A stretch of DNA of 19,848 bases from JAAYZQ01 sp034428935 (GTDB lineage Bacteria > Chloroflexota > Anaerolineae > JAAYZQ01). The notes under the pieces were generated by a model. That model had not been told where the DNA came from and searched no databases. It saw nothing but the letters and a program-made list of their open reading frames with translations. Location of the stretch: assembly GCA_034428935.1 (NCBI GenBank), contig DAOUHB010000128.1, positions 1 through 19,848 on the forward strand, given 5' to 3'. This document shows positions 1 through 7,205 of this stretch, piece after piece. The position numbers were made by a program, and so were the translations under genes. Within the stretch, counting starts at the first letter, position 1, and each line of letters begins with the position of its first letter.

Positions 1-1057
1 CGGCCACAAAGCCCTGCTCAAAAAGCCCCTGGACGTCGCGCACCGCGTGGTTGAGCTGCAGGTCCACGCCCAGCTTGAGGATCTCGTCGATCTCGCGGTT
101 CAGCACGTCGTGGGGCAGGCGATAGGCGGGAATGCCCACGCGAGCCATGCCCCCGGCCACCGGCAACGCCTCAAAGACAGTCGCCTTGTAGCCCATGCGG
201 GCCAGAAAATGGGCGGCAGTGAGCCCTGCCGGCCCGGCACCGACGACGGCCACGCGGCGCCTGTCCTCCGGCGGCGGCTCCACCGGCGCCTCGGGGTAGG
301 CTCGCAGGTGGCGCTCCTCGCGCCTTTCGCCCCGGTCCCAGGCTTCGTAGACCGTGTCGGCCACAAAGCGCTTGAGAGCGCAGATGGCCACGGGGCTATC
401 CACCTTGCCCCGGTTGCATTCGGTCTCGCAGGGGTGATGGCACACGCGCCCCACCGTGGCCGGGAAGGGATTGTATTGCTTGATGACCTCCAGGGCCTCT
501 TCGTAGCGTCGCTGAGCGATGAGGGCGATGTAGCCCTGGGCGCTGGTGCCGGCCGGGCAGGTTGCCTTGCACGGGCTCGTGCCCCGCTTGGAGATGGCGT
601 AGGCGCTGGGGACGGCCTGGGGGTAGGGCTTGTATATCGCCTTGCGTGCCGCCAGCCCCTCGTTGAACTCGTTGGGCACGGTAACCGGGCACACCTCGAC
701 GCAGTCATTGCAGGCCGTGCACGCGTCCAGGCTGATGTAGCGCGGGCGGCGGCGGACGGTAGCCCGGAAATGGCCTGCTTTGCCTTCCAGCCTTAAGATG
801 TCGCTCATGGCCAGAATATCGATGTTGCGATGGCGCCCCGCTTCGACGAGCTTGGGCGAAAGGATGCACATCGCGCAATCGTTGGTGGGAAAGGTCTTGT
901 CCAACTGGGCCATTTTTCCGCCGATGGCCGCCTCGCGCTCGACGAGATAGACCCGGACGCCGGAATCGGCCAGATCCAGGGCAGCCTGGACGCCGGCAAT
1001 ACCGCCGCCTACCACCAACGCTGCACCCAGCACGCTTTCGCTTGTCGATTCCATCAT
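1..1057 (-). CDS. HdrA-like/GltD-like hybrid flavoprotein (partial, runs off left edge)
   Basis: This open frame starts at ATG 1057 (a second in-frame ATG follows directly, with GGGGAG just upstream) and continues past base 1, so 352 residues are visible. Residues 1-157 resemble the start of HdrA: an FAD Rossmann motif G17-x-G19-x-x-G22, the FPTNDCAMC stretch (Cys61, Cys64) and one ferredoxin-type cluster (Cys113, 116, 119, 123). The protein then switches to a GltD/NfnL-like module: cysteines 163, 167, 206, 210 and 214 and a second dinucleotide fold V-V-G-A-G-P-A-G at 271-278. GltD modules move electrons between NAD(P)H and FAD, so I infer an NAD(P)H-linked electron port for the adjacent Hdr subunits. 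It is the last visible gene of the minus-strand hdr operon, 64 nt after hdrB. The N-terminal part is clearly paralogous to the start of the large HdrA at 3063-6161. The C-terminus and any further domains are unseen. Confidence 0.85.
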   Translation of the reverse strand, partial: MMESTSESVLGAALVVGGGIAGVQAALDLADSGVRVYLVEREAAIGGKMAQLDKTFPTNDCAMCILSPKLVEAGRHRNIDILAMSDILRLEGKAGHFRATVRRRPRYISLDACTACNDCVEVCPVTVPNEFNEGLAARKAIYKPYPQAVPSAYAISKRGTSPCKATCPAGTSAQGYIALIAQRRYEEALEVIKQYNPFPATVGRVCHHPCETECNRGKVDSPVAICALKRFVADTVYEAWDRGERREERHLRAYPEAPVEPPPEDRRRVAVVGAGPAGLTAAHFLARMGYKATVFEALPVAGGMARVGIPAYRLPHDVLNREIDEILKLGVDLQLNHAVRDVQGLFEQGFVA

Positions 1058-1121
1058 CGGTCGCTCCCCGCCAGGACCATTCCTTTAGGCCCGGCCCGAT
1101 GCCAGGGCTGCCAGGCCACGA

Positions 1122-2018
1122 TCAACTTTGTGCAGGTTCACGATGTACAAACGCCATCAGCTTCTTGGACTTGACCCGGTTCAAGGTCAGGCCCACCTCA
1201 TCGCCCGACATACCCATGGCCAGGCCCAGGAGCTGTGGATAAAACAGCACCGGCAGGCCGTAGCGCGCCTGGTACATCTTCTCGATGCGGCGCTGCTGAA
1301 ACTCGTACATGATATCGCAAAATGGACAGACCACCACCAGGGCGTCGGCGCCGGCGTTGACCGCACGCTCCAGCTTCAGGCGTGGCAGCGCCAGGGCCGT
1401 TTCCTCGTCGGCCCCCAGGATGCCTCCACCACAGCACTGCTCGCGGCCCTCGTAGAACACCGACTGGGCGCCCGTTGCGGCGATGAGGGCGTCCAGGCTG
1501 TGCGGGTTTTCCGGGTCGTCGAACTGGTCGTGGGCTTCCGTCGGTTTCAGATAGTGGCAGCCATAGTGGGCTGCCAGCCGCAGTCCCGACAGATCCGTCG
1601 TAACCGCCTGGCGAATGCGATCCAGCCCGACCTCTTCGTAGAGCACGCGGGCAAAGTGGCGCACGTGGATGCTGCCGCCGTAGCGCCGGCCGATGGTCGC
1701 TTCCAGCTTCTGATTGACCCTGTCGCGCAGCTCTTTGTCGGACTGCAACATGCGATTGGCCTCGGCCAGGGTGCCCGTACAGGAGCTGCACAGGGCGCAG
1801 ATGTCCCGGCCCCGCTCTTCGGCCAGGGCCAGGTTGCGCGCCGACATGAGCAGGGCGGTTTCCTGGTGGACCGACTTGAGGGGGAAGCCGCAGCAGCCAA
1901 ACTGCTTGATGTCCACCAGGTCGATGCCCAGGCGGCTGGCCGTCTTGCGGGCGGCCAGCTCATAGTTCAGGGTGCGAACCGGAGCGGTGCAGCCGAGGTA
2001 AAGCGCGTACTCGATCAC
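1122..2018 (-). CDS. hdrB: Heterodisulfide reductase subunit B-like protein
   Basis: HdrB is the catalytic subunit that reduces a disulfide using two non-cubane [4Fe-4S] clusters bound by CCG domains. Both CCG domains are complete in these 298 residues: Cys10, Cys42-Cys43, Cys77, Cys80 (exact CX31CCX33CXXC) and Cys154, Cys195-Cys196, Cys231, Cys234. Length matches the family. The start is GTG at 2018, inside a GTGA overlap with the hdrC stop, preceded by GGAGG; this implies translational coupling. In methanogens the substrate is CoM-S-S-CoB. In a bacterium without those thiols the real acceptor is unknown, so the name describes the fold and clusters rather than the substrate. The intact ligand set argues for a working disulfide- or thiol-active site. 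Confidence 0.93.
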   Translation of the reverse strand: MIEYALYLGCTAPVRTLNYELAARKTASRLGIDLVDIKQFGCCGFPLKSVHQETALLMSARNLALAEERGRDICALCSSCTGTLAEANRMLQSDKELRDRVNQKLEATIGRRYGGSIHVRHFARVLYEEVGLDRIRQAVTTDLSGLRLAAHYGCHYLKPTEAHDQFDDPENPHSLDALIAATGAQSVFYEGREQCCGGGILGADEETALALPRLKLERAVNAGADALVVVCPFCDIMYEFQQRRIEKMYQARYGLPVLFYPQLLGLAMGMSGDEVGLTLNRVKSKKLMAFVHREPAQS

Positions 2019-2533
2019 TCTGCGCCTCCCTCTGCTGGCTGCACCAGCGCCTCGATGCCGGTCGCTGCCAGGATCTGCTGGTATTCTTCTGGCTGTTCCG
2101 CCAGGGCGGGCAGGCCAAGCTCGGCCCGGCGCTCGTTTTCAAAGCCGGTGATGTCGTACAGCCGGCCGTGATCGCGGATCAACCCGACCTGCGCACGGAA
2201 AGAGGGGTGCACGTGCCCCTCTCGTACGGCGACGTTCTTGATGGCGTGCATCAGCTCCGTGATACGCACATCCTGCGGGCACCGTTCGTAGCAGGCGTAG
2301 CAGGTGGAGCACAACCAGATGAAATCGCTGGTCAGGACTTCGGTTGTCAACCCCAGGAGGACCATGTGGATGATGCGACGCGGATTGTAACGTTCGGTGA
2401 CTTCGGCCACGGGGCACGAAGCGGTACACGTGCCACACGCAAAACAGCGCCAGATGCGCTCACCGCCGGGTTCAGCAGCGACTCGCCCGGCCAAGGTCAC
2501 GTCCATCTCCCTCGCGTCGATCGCGCGGTCCAT
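2015..2533 (-). CDS. hdrC: Heterodisulfide reductase subunit C-like ferredoxin protein
   Basis: HdrC relays electrons from HdrA to the catalytic HdrB. This 172-residue protein carries two [4Fe-4S] motifs of the HdrC type: Cys30, 33, 36, 40 followed by Pro, and Cys75, 78, 81, 85 followed by Pro, separated by a helical stretch (NPRRIIHMVLLGL) typical of the family. The ATG at 2533 has AAGGAG six bases upstream; that ribosome site overlaps the mvhD stop, only 10 nt away. The stop overlaps the hdrB start by 4 nt. Soluble, with no membrane segments, so this is the cytoplasmic HdrABC type rather than membrane-bound HdrDE. Confidence 0.93.
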   Translation of the reverse strand: MDRAIDAREMDVTLAGRVAAEPGGERIWRCFACGTCTASCPVAEVTERYNPRRIIHMVLLGLTTEVLTSDFIWLCSTCYACYERCPQDVRITELMHAIKNVAVREGHVHPSFRAQVGLIRDHGRLYDITGFENERRAELGLPALAEQPEEYQQILAATGIEALVQPAEGGAE

Positions 2534-2543
2534 ACCAGGCTCC

Positions 2544-3047
2544 TTATCCAGGGGCCGGCCGCCTCAACGGACTCGGTCCCAACTGCCGGATACGCTCGGT
2601 CATCTGCTGGGCAGCGTTGGCAAAGGCATGCGCCTGGCTGCCCGACATGTAAAAGATGTTCAGCCGTTCTGGCTCCAGTCCCACCTGCTTGAGCAGCTCG
2701 CGAGCATAGCTCAGGCGCTTGGTGGCCCGGACGTTGCCGTGCAGGTGGTGGCAGTTGCCAATGGGGCAGGCGACGATGTACACGCCGTCGGCCCCCTCTT
2801 CGAAGGCTTTCAGGATGTACTCGACGTCCACCTTGCCTGTGCAGGGAAAGCGAAACAGCTTGACGCTGGCCGGGTAGTTGAGGCGCAGGGCCCCCGCCGT
2901 GTCGGCTGCCATGCTTCCGCAGTAAATGCAGGTAAACGCGGTCAATTGGGGCTCAAACCCAGGCTCTTGCCCGACCCCTTGTTCGACCTCTAGCCCGATC
3001 TCTTCCCCGATCTCTTGCACGGTGGTCTGGTCAGTCAATTCAGTCAT
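2544..3047 (-). CDS. mvhD: MvhD/FrhD-family iron-sulfur protein
   Basis: MvhD is a small [2Fe-2S] protein that carries electrons from a hydrogenase or formate dehydrogenase to HdrA. The conserved cysteines are present: Cys40 and Cys43 (C-I-Y-C), Cys69 (followed by T-G-K-V-D), Cys94 and Cys99 followed by His in the segment GVYIVACPIGNCHHLHGN. The first 35 residues are an acidic extension not needed by the family; the core begins near residue 36 and the whole protein, at 167 aa, is slightly longer than usual. The ATG at 3047 follows GGAG by about ten bases and lies 15 nt after hdrA. No hydrogenase large or small subunit is seen in this window, so its donor is either beyond the left edge, encoded elsewhere, or the neighbouring GltD-like flavoprotein. 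Confidence 0.9.
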   Translation of the reverse strand: MTELTDQTTVQEIGEEIGLEVEQGVGQEPGFEPQLTAFTCIYCGSMAADTAGALRLNYPASVKLFRFPCTGKVDVEYILKAFEEGADGVYIVACPIGNCHHLHGNVRATKRLSYARELLKQVGLEPERLNIFYMSGSQAHAFANAAQQMTERIRQLGPSPLRRPAPG

Positions 3048-3062
3048 CCCTATTCTCCGATG

Positions 3063-6000
3063 TTAGGCGGCTACCCATTGCCCCAGGATTGGCTCCTCGG
3101 CCAGGACCAACTGATCGTCACGGTAGTGCCGCAACTGGATGGCGTTGGCCGGGCACTCGCTCGTGCAGGTGCCACAACCGGTACAGAGGGAGGGCTCGAT
3201 GTAGGCCGCGCCGATGATGGCTCCCACGCCCTGGGCCGTTGGATCGACCTGGGGGATGTGGAAGGGGCAGACACGCACGCACGTGAGGCAGCCGACGCAT
3301 TTGACCTGGTCCACGATGGCAATGGTGCCGCCGACCTGCAGCCGCTCCTTGCTCAGGATGGTCATGGCCCGTCCCGCCGTTGCCAGCGCCTGGGCAATGG
3401 TCTCTTCGATGAACTTTGGATAGTGGGCCAGCCCGGCCAGGTAGATGCCCTCCCGGGTAAAGTCCATGGGCCGCAGCTTCAGGTTATCCTCCATGAAAAA
3501 GCCTTCGCTGGACAGGGGCAACCCCAGGAGCTTGGCCAGTTCGGGGTTGCTGGGCGCCGGCAGGATGGCCATGGAGAGCGAAAGCAGGTCCGGAGCAAAG
3601 GTCAGCTCCTGGCCCAGGATCACGTCCTTGACCTTGACCAGCAGCTCCCCGTTCAGAGACTCGACCTTGGGCTCGTCTTCGTCTCGATACCGCAAAAAGA
3701 GGACGCCCCTCTCCCGTGCCTCGGTGTAGTACTGCTCGCGGAAACCGTAGGTGATGAGGTCCTTGTACAGGACGTACACCTCGCAGGCCGGGTTGATCTT
3801 TTTGATGAGGATGGCGTTCTTCATGGTGTTGGTGCAGCAGGTCCGGCTGCAGTAGGGGATCTCCTGATCCGGCGAGTTGACGCACTGGATCATGACCACC
3901 TGCTTCAGGTCACGCACCATGTCTATATCCAGCGACAGCTTTTTCTCCAGGTCCAGTTGGGTGATGACCCGTGGATGCTCGCCGTAGAGGTAGACGTTGC
4001 CCTTGTATTCCGCGCCGCCCGTGGCCACCACCACGACCCCGTGCTCCACCTCCCAGCAGCGGGGAGGCTCGCCGTTGCCGCTGCAGCTCAGGCGCGCTTT
4101 GAAGTTGCCCACGTGGCCCTCGAAGCCGATCACCTCGGTGTAATGGCAGAGGTCGATAAGCTCGTGGTTGTGGACCCGCTTGATCAGCGACTTGAGCAGG
4201 CGCTGCGGGTTGGGGCCCTCCGCCGTCTGGTACAGGTGGGCCAGGTAGCCGCCCAGTGTGTCGGTTTTCTCCACGAGGGTGACAGGGTGGCCTTCGTCGG
4301 CGATGGCCAGGGCCGAGGTCATGCCGGCGAGCCCGCCGCCGATGACCAGTGCCGACCGGGAAAAGTCGCGGGTCTCCTTGCCGTAGGGCTCAAGGTGGCG
4401 CGACCGGGCGACGGCCACCCGCATCTCCTCCCGGGCCTTGCGGGTCGCGCCCCGTGGATCGTCGCGATGGACCCAGGCGCAGTTGTCTCGCAGGCTGACA
4501 AACTCGAGGAGTTGAGGGTTCAGTCCCTCCTGGCGGACCACGTCGTGGAACAGGGCCAGGTGCGTGCGGGGCGTGCAGGCGCCAATGATCACGCGGTTGA
4601 GATTGTGCGCGCGAATGGCCTCGCGCATGGCCTCCGGTCCCCCGGCCAGGCAGCCATATTCCAGGGCCTGGACGTGGACCACACCTGGCAACTGGCCCGC
4701 GGACGACAGCACGTTCTGCACGTCGACGATGCCGTCGATGGTGGGGCGACAGAGGCAGGCGAACACGCCGATGCGTGGTTCCTCGCCGCTCACATCCCTC
4801 TCCGGTGGATATTCGACCTTGGTGATCTCGGTGCCCGACTTGCCGTGGAGCAGGGCCATACACCGGGCTGCCGCGCCGCTGGCGTCGATTACCGTTTCGG
4901 CAATCTCTTTCGGTGTGGCAAAGGCGCCGGCCACAAAAACGCCGGGGCGGCTGGTGTCCAGCGGCTCGAACTTGTCAAACTTGCAGAACCCATACTCGTT
5001 AAGTTCGATGTCCATATCCTCGGCCAGGGCGACCGCCATGGGCGGCGGCTCGCTGCCCACCGAGAGCACCACCATGTCAAAGGTCTTGCTCTGGAGCGCG
5101 CCCGCCTCGTCGTGGTAATGGAGGATCAGGTTCTGAGTGCCGGGATCTTCTTTGATCTCGGAGATGCGACACCGGGTATAGTCCACGTTCCAGAGGTCTT
5201 TCGACTGGGTAAAGTAGGCCGTGTACTCCTTGCTAAAGGCCCGCTCGTCCATGATAAAGATCTCGCACTCGACGCCCGGCAGGCGCTGTTTGGCCAACAC
5301 CGCCTCCTTGGTGGCGTACATGCAGCAGATGGACGAGCAGTAGGGGTGTGCCTGATCCCGAGAGCCGACGCACTGGATCCAGGCGATACGCTCCGGGCGC
5401 CTGCCGTCGGAGGGGCGCTCCACCACACCCTCCGTGGGGCCCGAGCGGCTGGTCAAGCGCTCGAACTGGAGGCCGGTGATGACGTTGGGGTAGCGCCCGT
5501 AGCCCAACTCTTCGGCGGGCGTCGGATCGTAGAGCTTGTAGCCCACCGCCAGGATAATGGCCCCAACGCGGATCTCTCGGAGGCTCTCCTGTTCGTCGAG
5601 GTTGATGGCCCCCGTGGGGCAGATCTCCTCGCACTTGCGGCACGGATCGCAGTATGGACCTCTCTCGATGACGTAGGCATTGGGCGCGGCGCGAACGGAG
5701 GGCTTGTAGGCGGCCTTGCGCGTGACGAGGCCTGCCTGGTATTCGCTGCCCAGATCTACGGGGCACACGCGGGAGCATTCGTCGCAGTTGATGCACCGGT
5801 CGACGTCCACGTAGCGCGGTCGGTGTTGCACCTGGACGGTAAAGTCGCCGGGCAAGCCCGTCGCCCCGACGACGGTGCTGTTGGTCATGATCTCGATAGC
5901 GGGGTGGCGGCTGTGATCGAGAAGGAAGGGAGAGATGGAGGGGCGGGAGCAGCCATATCCATGGTCTGACGTTCCGCGGCAAAGGACGCAGTCATGAGTG

Positions 6001-6161
6001 GGGAACATGAAGCCCAGTTGGGCAACGATTCCGCCGATGCTGGGGGCCGAATCGAGCAGGTAAACCTTGTAGCCGGAATCAGCAAGGTCGATGGCAGCAC
6101 GCATACCCCCGACCCCCGCTCCCACGACCATCACCGAACCAAGCATTTTGCGTTGAACCAC
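3063..6161 (-). CDS. hdrA: Double-length HdrA (HdrA-like module fused to complete HdrA)
   Basis: HdrA is the FAD/iron-sulfur subunit where electron bifurcation occurs in Hdr complexes. At 1032 residues this is about 1.6 times the usual length of near 650. The N-terminal half (1-460) has an FAD motif G14-x-G16-x-x-G19, Cys58/61/71, two inserted ferredoxin motifs (Cys123-126-129-133 and Cys171-174-177-181) and the HdrA signature CVGSR...YCSSICC at 264-280. The C-terminal half (463-1032) is a standard HdrA: the IGVFACLC domain, a second flavin motif G608-x-G610-x-x-G613, a second CVNS...YCSRTCC signature, and terminal ferredoxins (Cys955-958-961-965; Cys993-996-999-1003). The start is GTG at 6161 with AGGAGG six bases upstream. 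It is the first gene of the operon. Two flavin sites in one chain suggest an internal HdrA pair that other organisms may make from separate subunits. Natural fusion is favoured over a sequencing join because one frame stays open throughout. Confidence 0.92.
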   Translation of the reverse strand: MVQRKMLGSVMVVGAGVGGMRAAIDLADSGYKVYLLDSAPSIGGIVAQLGFMFPTHDCVLCRGTSDHGYGCSRPSISPFLLDHSRHPAIEIMTNSTVVGATGLPGDFTVQVQHRPRYVDVDRCINCDECSRVCPVDLGSEYQAGLVTRKAAYKPSVRAAPNAYVIERGPYCDPCRKCEEICPTGAINLDEQESLREIRVGAIILAVGYKLYDPTPAEELGYGRYPNVITGLQFERLTSRSGPTEGVVERPSDGRRPERIAWIQCVGSRDQAHPYCSSICCMYATKEAVLAKQRLPGVECEIFIMDERAFSKEYTAYFTQSKDLWNVDYTRCRISEIKEDPGTQNLILHYHDEAGALQSKTFDMVVLSVGSEPPPMAVALAEDMDIELNEYGFCKFDKFEPLDTSRPGVFVAGAFATPKEIAETVIDASGAAARCMALLHGKSGTEITKVEYPPERDVSGEEPRIGVFACLCRPTIDGIVDVQNVLSSAGQLPGVVHVQALEYGCLAGGPEAMREAIRAHNLNRVIIGACTPRTHLALFHDVVRQEGLNPQLLEFVSLRDNCAWVHRDDPRGATRKAREEMRVAVARSRHLEPYGKETRDFSRSALVIGGGLAGMTSALAIADEGHPVTLVEKTDTLGGYLAHLYQTAEGPNPQRLLKSLIKRVHNHELIDLCHYTEVIGFEGHVGNFKARLSCSGNGEPPRCWEVEHGVVVVATGGAEYKGNVYLYGEHPRVITQLDLEKKLSLDIDMVRDLKQVVMIQCVNSPDQEIPYCSRTCCTNTMKNAILIKKINPACEVYVLYKDLITYGFREQYYTEARERGVLFLRYRDEDEPKVESLNGELLVKVKDVILGQELTFAPDLLSLSMAILPAPSNPELAKLLGLPLSSEGFFMEDNLKLRPMDFTREGIYLAGLAHYPKFIEETIAQALATAGRAMTILSKERLQVGGTIAIVDQVKCVGCLTCVRVCPFHIPQVDPTAQGVGAIIGAAYIEPSLCTGCGTCTSECPANAIQLRHYRDDQLVLAEEPILGQWVAA

Positions 6162-6189
6162 GACGTTCCTCCTGACGTGCTATAGAGAA

Positions 6190-6481
6190 TGGTACCCTTG
6201 CATCGTGCCAGGGGGTCGAAAGGCGCCGATGGCATTGGTATTGCTCGCGCTGTTGCAACGTGAGTAATACACGGTGCTCCTGGTCGGGATCGACGTCTGT
6301 GCTGCGACCATCAACTCCCCTTCGAGTGAACAGCCCTGGCGATCGCCTACCTCTTCATATTGAGCCACGGACTGGATCTTGAATTGGACGCATTATACCC
6401 GATTTCCAACAAAACGCCAAACGCAAGGCCCGTTGTGGGCGGGCGCGGTGATTTGCTCTACAGAAAGAGTTGTGGTACCCT
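6190..6481. promoter_or_regulatory. Paired TGGTACCCT boxes, possible GntR operators
   Basis: The same nine bases occur at 6190-6198 (about 30 nt before the hdrA start) and at 6473-6481 (about 90 nt before gntR). The core GGTACC is palindromic. FadR/FCD-type regulators commonly bind short palindromes of the TGGT...ACCA kind, so these are plausible operators for the adjacent regulator. This is inferred from position and symmetry only. Confidence 0.25.
6392..6420 (-). promoter_or_regulatory. Sigma70-type promoter of the hdr operon
   Basis: Read on the minus strand, TTGGCG (6420-6415) is followed after exactly 17 bases by a perfect TATAAT (6397-6392). Transcription would start near 6385 and give a 5' leader of about 220 nt before the hdrA GTG at 6161. 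I saw no terminator hairpin with a T-tract in that leader. Confidence 0.8.
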
Positions 6482-6572
6482 AATCCCAGGAGGCAGCGGG
6501 TGTGCGGCTGCCGTTGTTGGCCGGGTGCGTCGCCCTGGCGGCCCGCATATTCAGCACAGAGAGGGTTAGTCC

Positions 6573-7199
6573 ATGGATCAGATTGATCAAGTCTACGCTT
6601 CCATAAAGGAAAAAGTACTGAACCTGGCCCTGGATCCGACGCAGCCTCTGAACGAGAAACTGCTGATCCAGGAGACCGGCGGCACGGCCAAGCTGGTGCA
6701 AGAAGCGCTGAAGAGGCTCGCCGCGGACAAGATCGTCGTCCAGGAGCGCGACCGCTGGTACGTCGCCCGCGAGGCGACGTCGGGCATCATGCGCGAGATC
6801 TTTGAGGTCCGCACGACCCTCGAGGGCATGTGCGCCCGGCTGGCCGCCGAGCGCGTCTCGGACGAGACCATCGAGCGCATGGAGCAGTTGCTAGGGGACT
6901 TTGAGCGGGTGCTCAAGCAAGGAGACAACAAGGCACTGCTGGCGGTCGACCAGAAGTTCCACAAGCTGCTCTACGAGGCTTCGGGCAACCGTTTCCTGGC
7001 GCGCGCCCTCGACGACATGTACGTTCTGATCTATCGCCTGTCGTTTTTTGCCCTGGATCGCATGGGCAGCGTGCGGGGGAACGTCGAAGAGCACCGCGAG
7101 ATCCTCCATGCCCTGAAGACGGGGGACGCCCGAGCCGCCGAGCGGATCATCCAGCACCACATCGGCCATTTCCAGAGCATGGTCGAGGAGCTGCTCTAG
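6573..7199 (+). CDS. GntR-family transcriptional regulator (FCD domain)
   Basis: The 208-residue protein has a short N-terminal winged-helix region (about 1-68) and an all-helical FCD ligand domain (about 72-208), the layout of the FadR subfamily. FCD metal or ligand-binding residues are visible: Asp126 and His130 in D-Q-K-F-H, His174 in E-E-H, and His195/196. FCD regulators usually sense carboxylic acids, which would suit a cluster for organic-acid metabolism. It starts at ATG 6573 and is divergent from the hdr operon, the usual place for a local regulator. The recognition helix reads G-G-T-A-K-L-V-Q-E-A-L-K-R-L instead of the common S-R-T-P-V-R-E-A-L pattern, so the DNA target may differ from typical sites. 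The next gene begins 6 nt after its stop. Confidence 0.88.
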   Translation: MDQIDQVYASIKEKVLNLALDPTQPLNEKLLIQETGGTAKLVQEALKRLAADKIVVQERDRWYVAREATSGIMREIFEVRTTLEGMCARLAAERVSDETIERMEQLLGDFERVLKQGDNKALLAVDQKFHKLLYEASGNRFLARALDDMYVLIYRLSFFALDRMGSVRGNVEEHREILHALKTGDARAAERIIQHHIGHFQSMVEELL

Positions 7200-7205
7200 G
7201 GGAAG

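Larger units (their letters stand above)
6162..6572. other. Divergent intergenic region between hdrA and gntR
   Basis: This 411-bp gap holds the hdr promoter and its leader on the minus strand. It also contains a perfect 10-bp palindrome GGCGATCGCC (6338-6347) and two copies of TGGTACCCT, one near each gene. A 62-codon frame on the minus strand (6180-6368) has no ribosome site and no recognisable content, so I do not call it a gene. A plus-strand promoter for gntR is not obvious; TTGCTC-N17-TACCCT ending at 6481 is a weak possibility. Confidence 0.5.

Noticed and set aside
3015..5969. A 984-codon open frame on the plus strand opposite hdrA
   Set aside because: It has no recognisable domains and mirrors hdrA exactly. 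Long antisense frames arise from the codon bias of GC-rich genes, and the minus-strand reading has full iron-sulfur and FAD motifs.
6180..6368. A 62-codon frame in the hdr leader as a possible leader peptide
   Set aside because: No ribosome site precedes its ATG, there is no run of one amino acid, and no attenuator hairpin follows.
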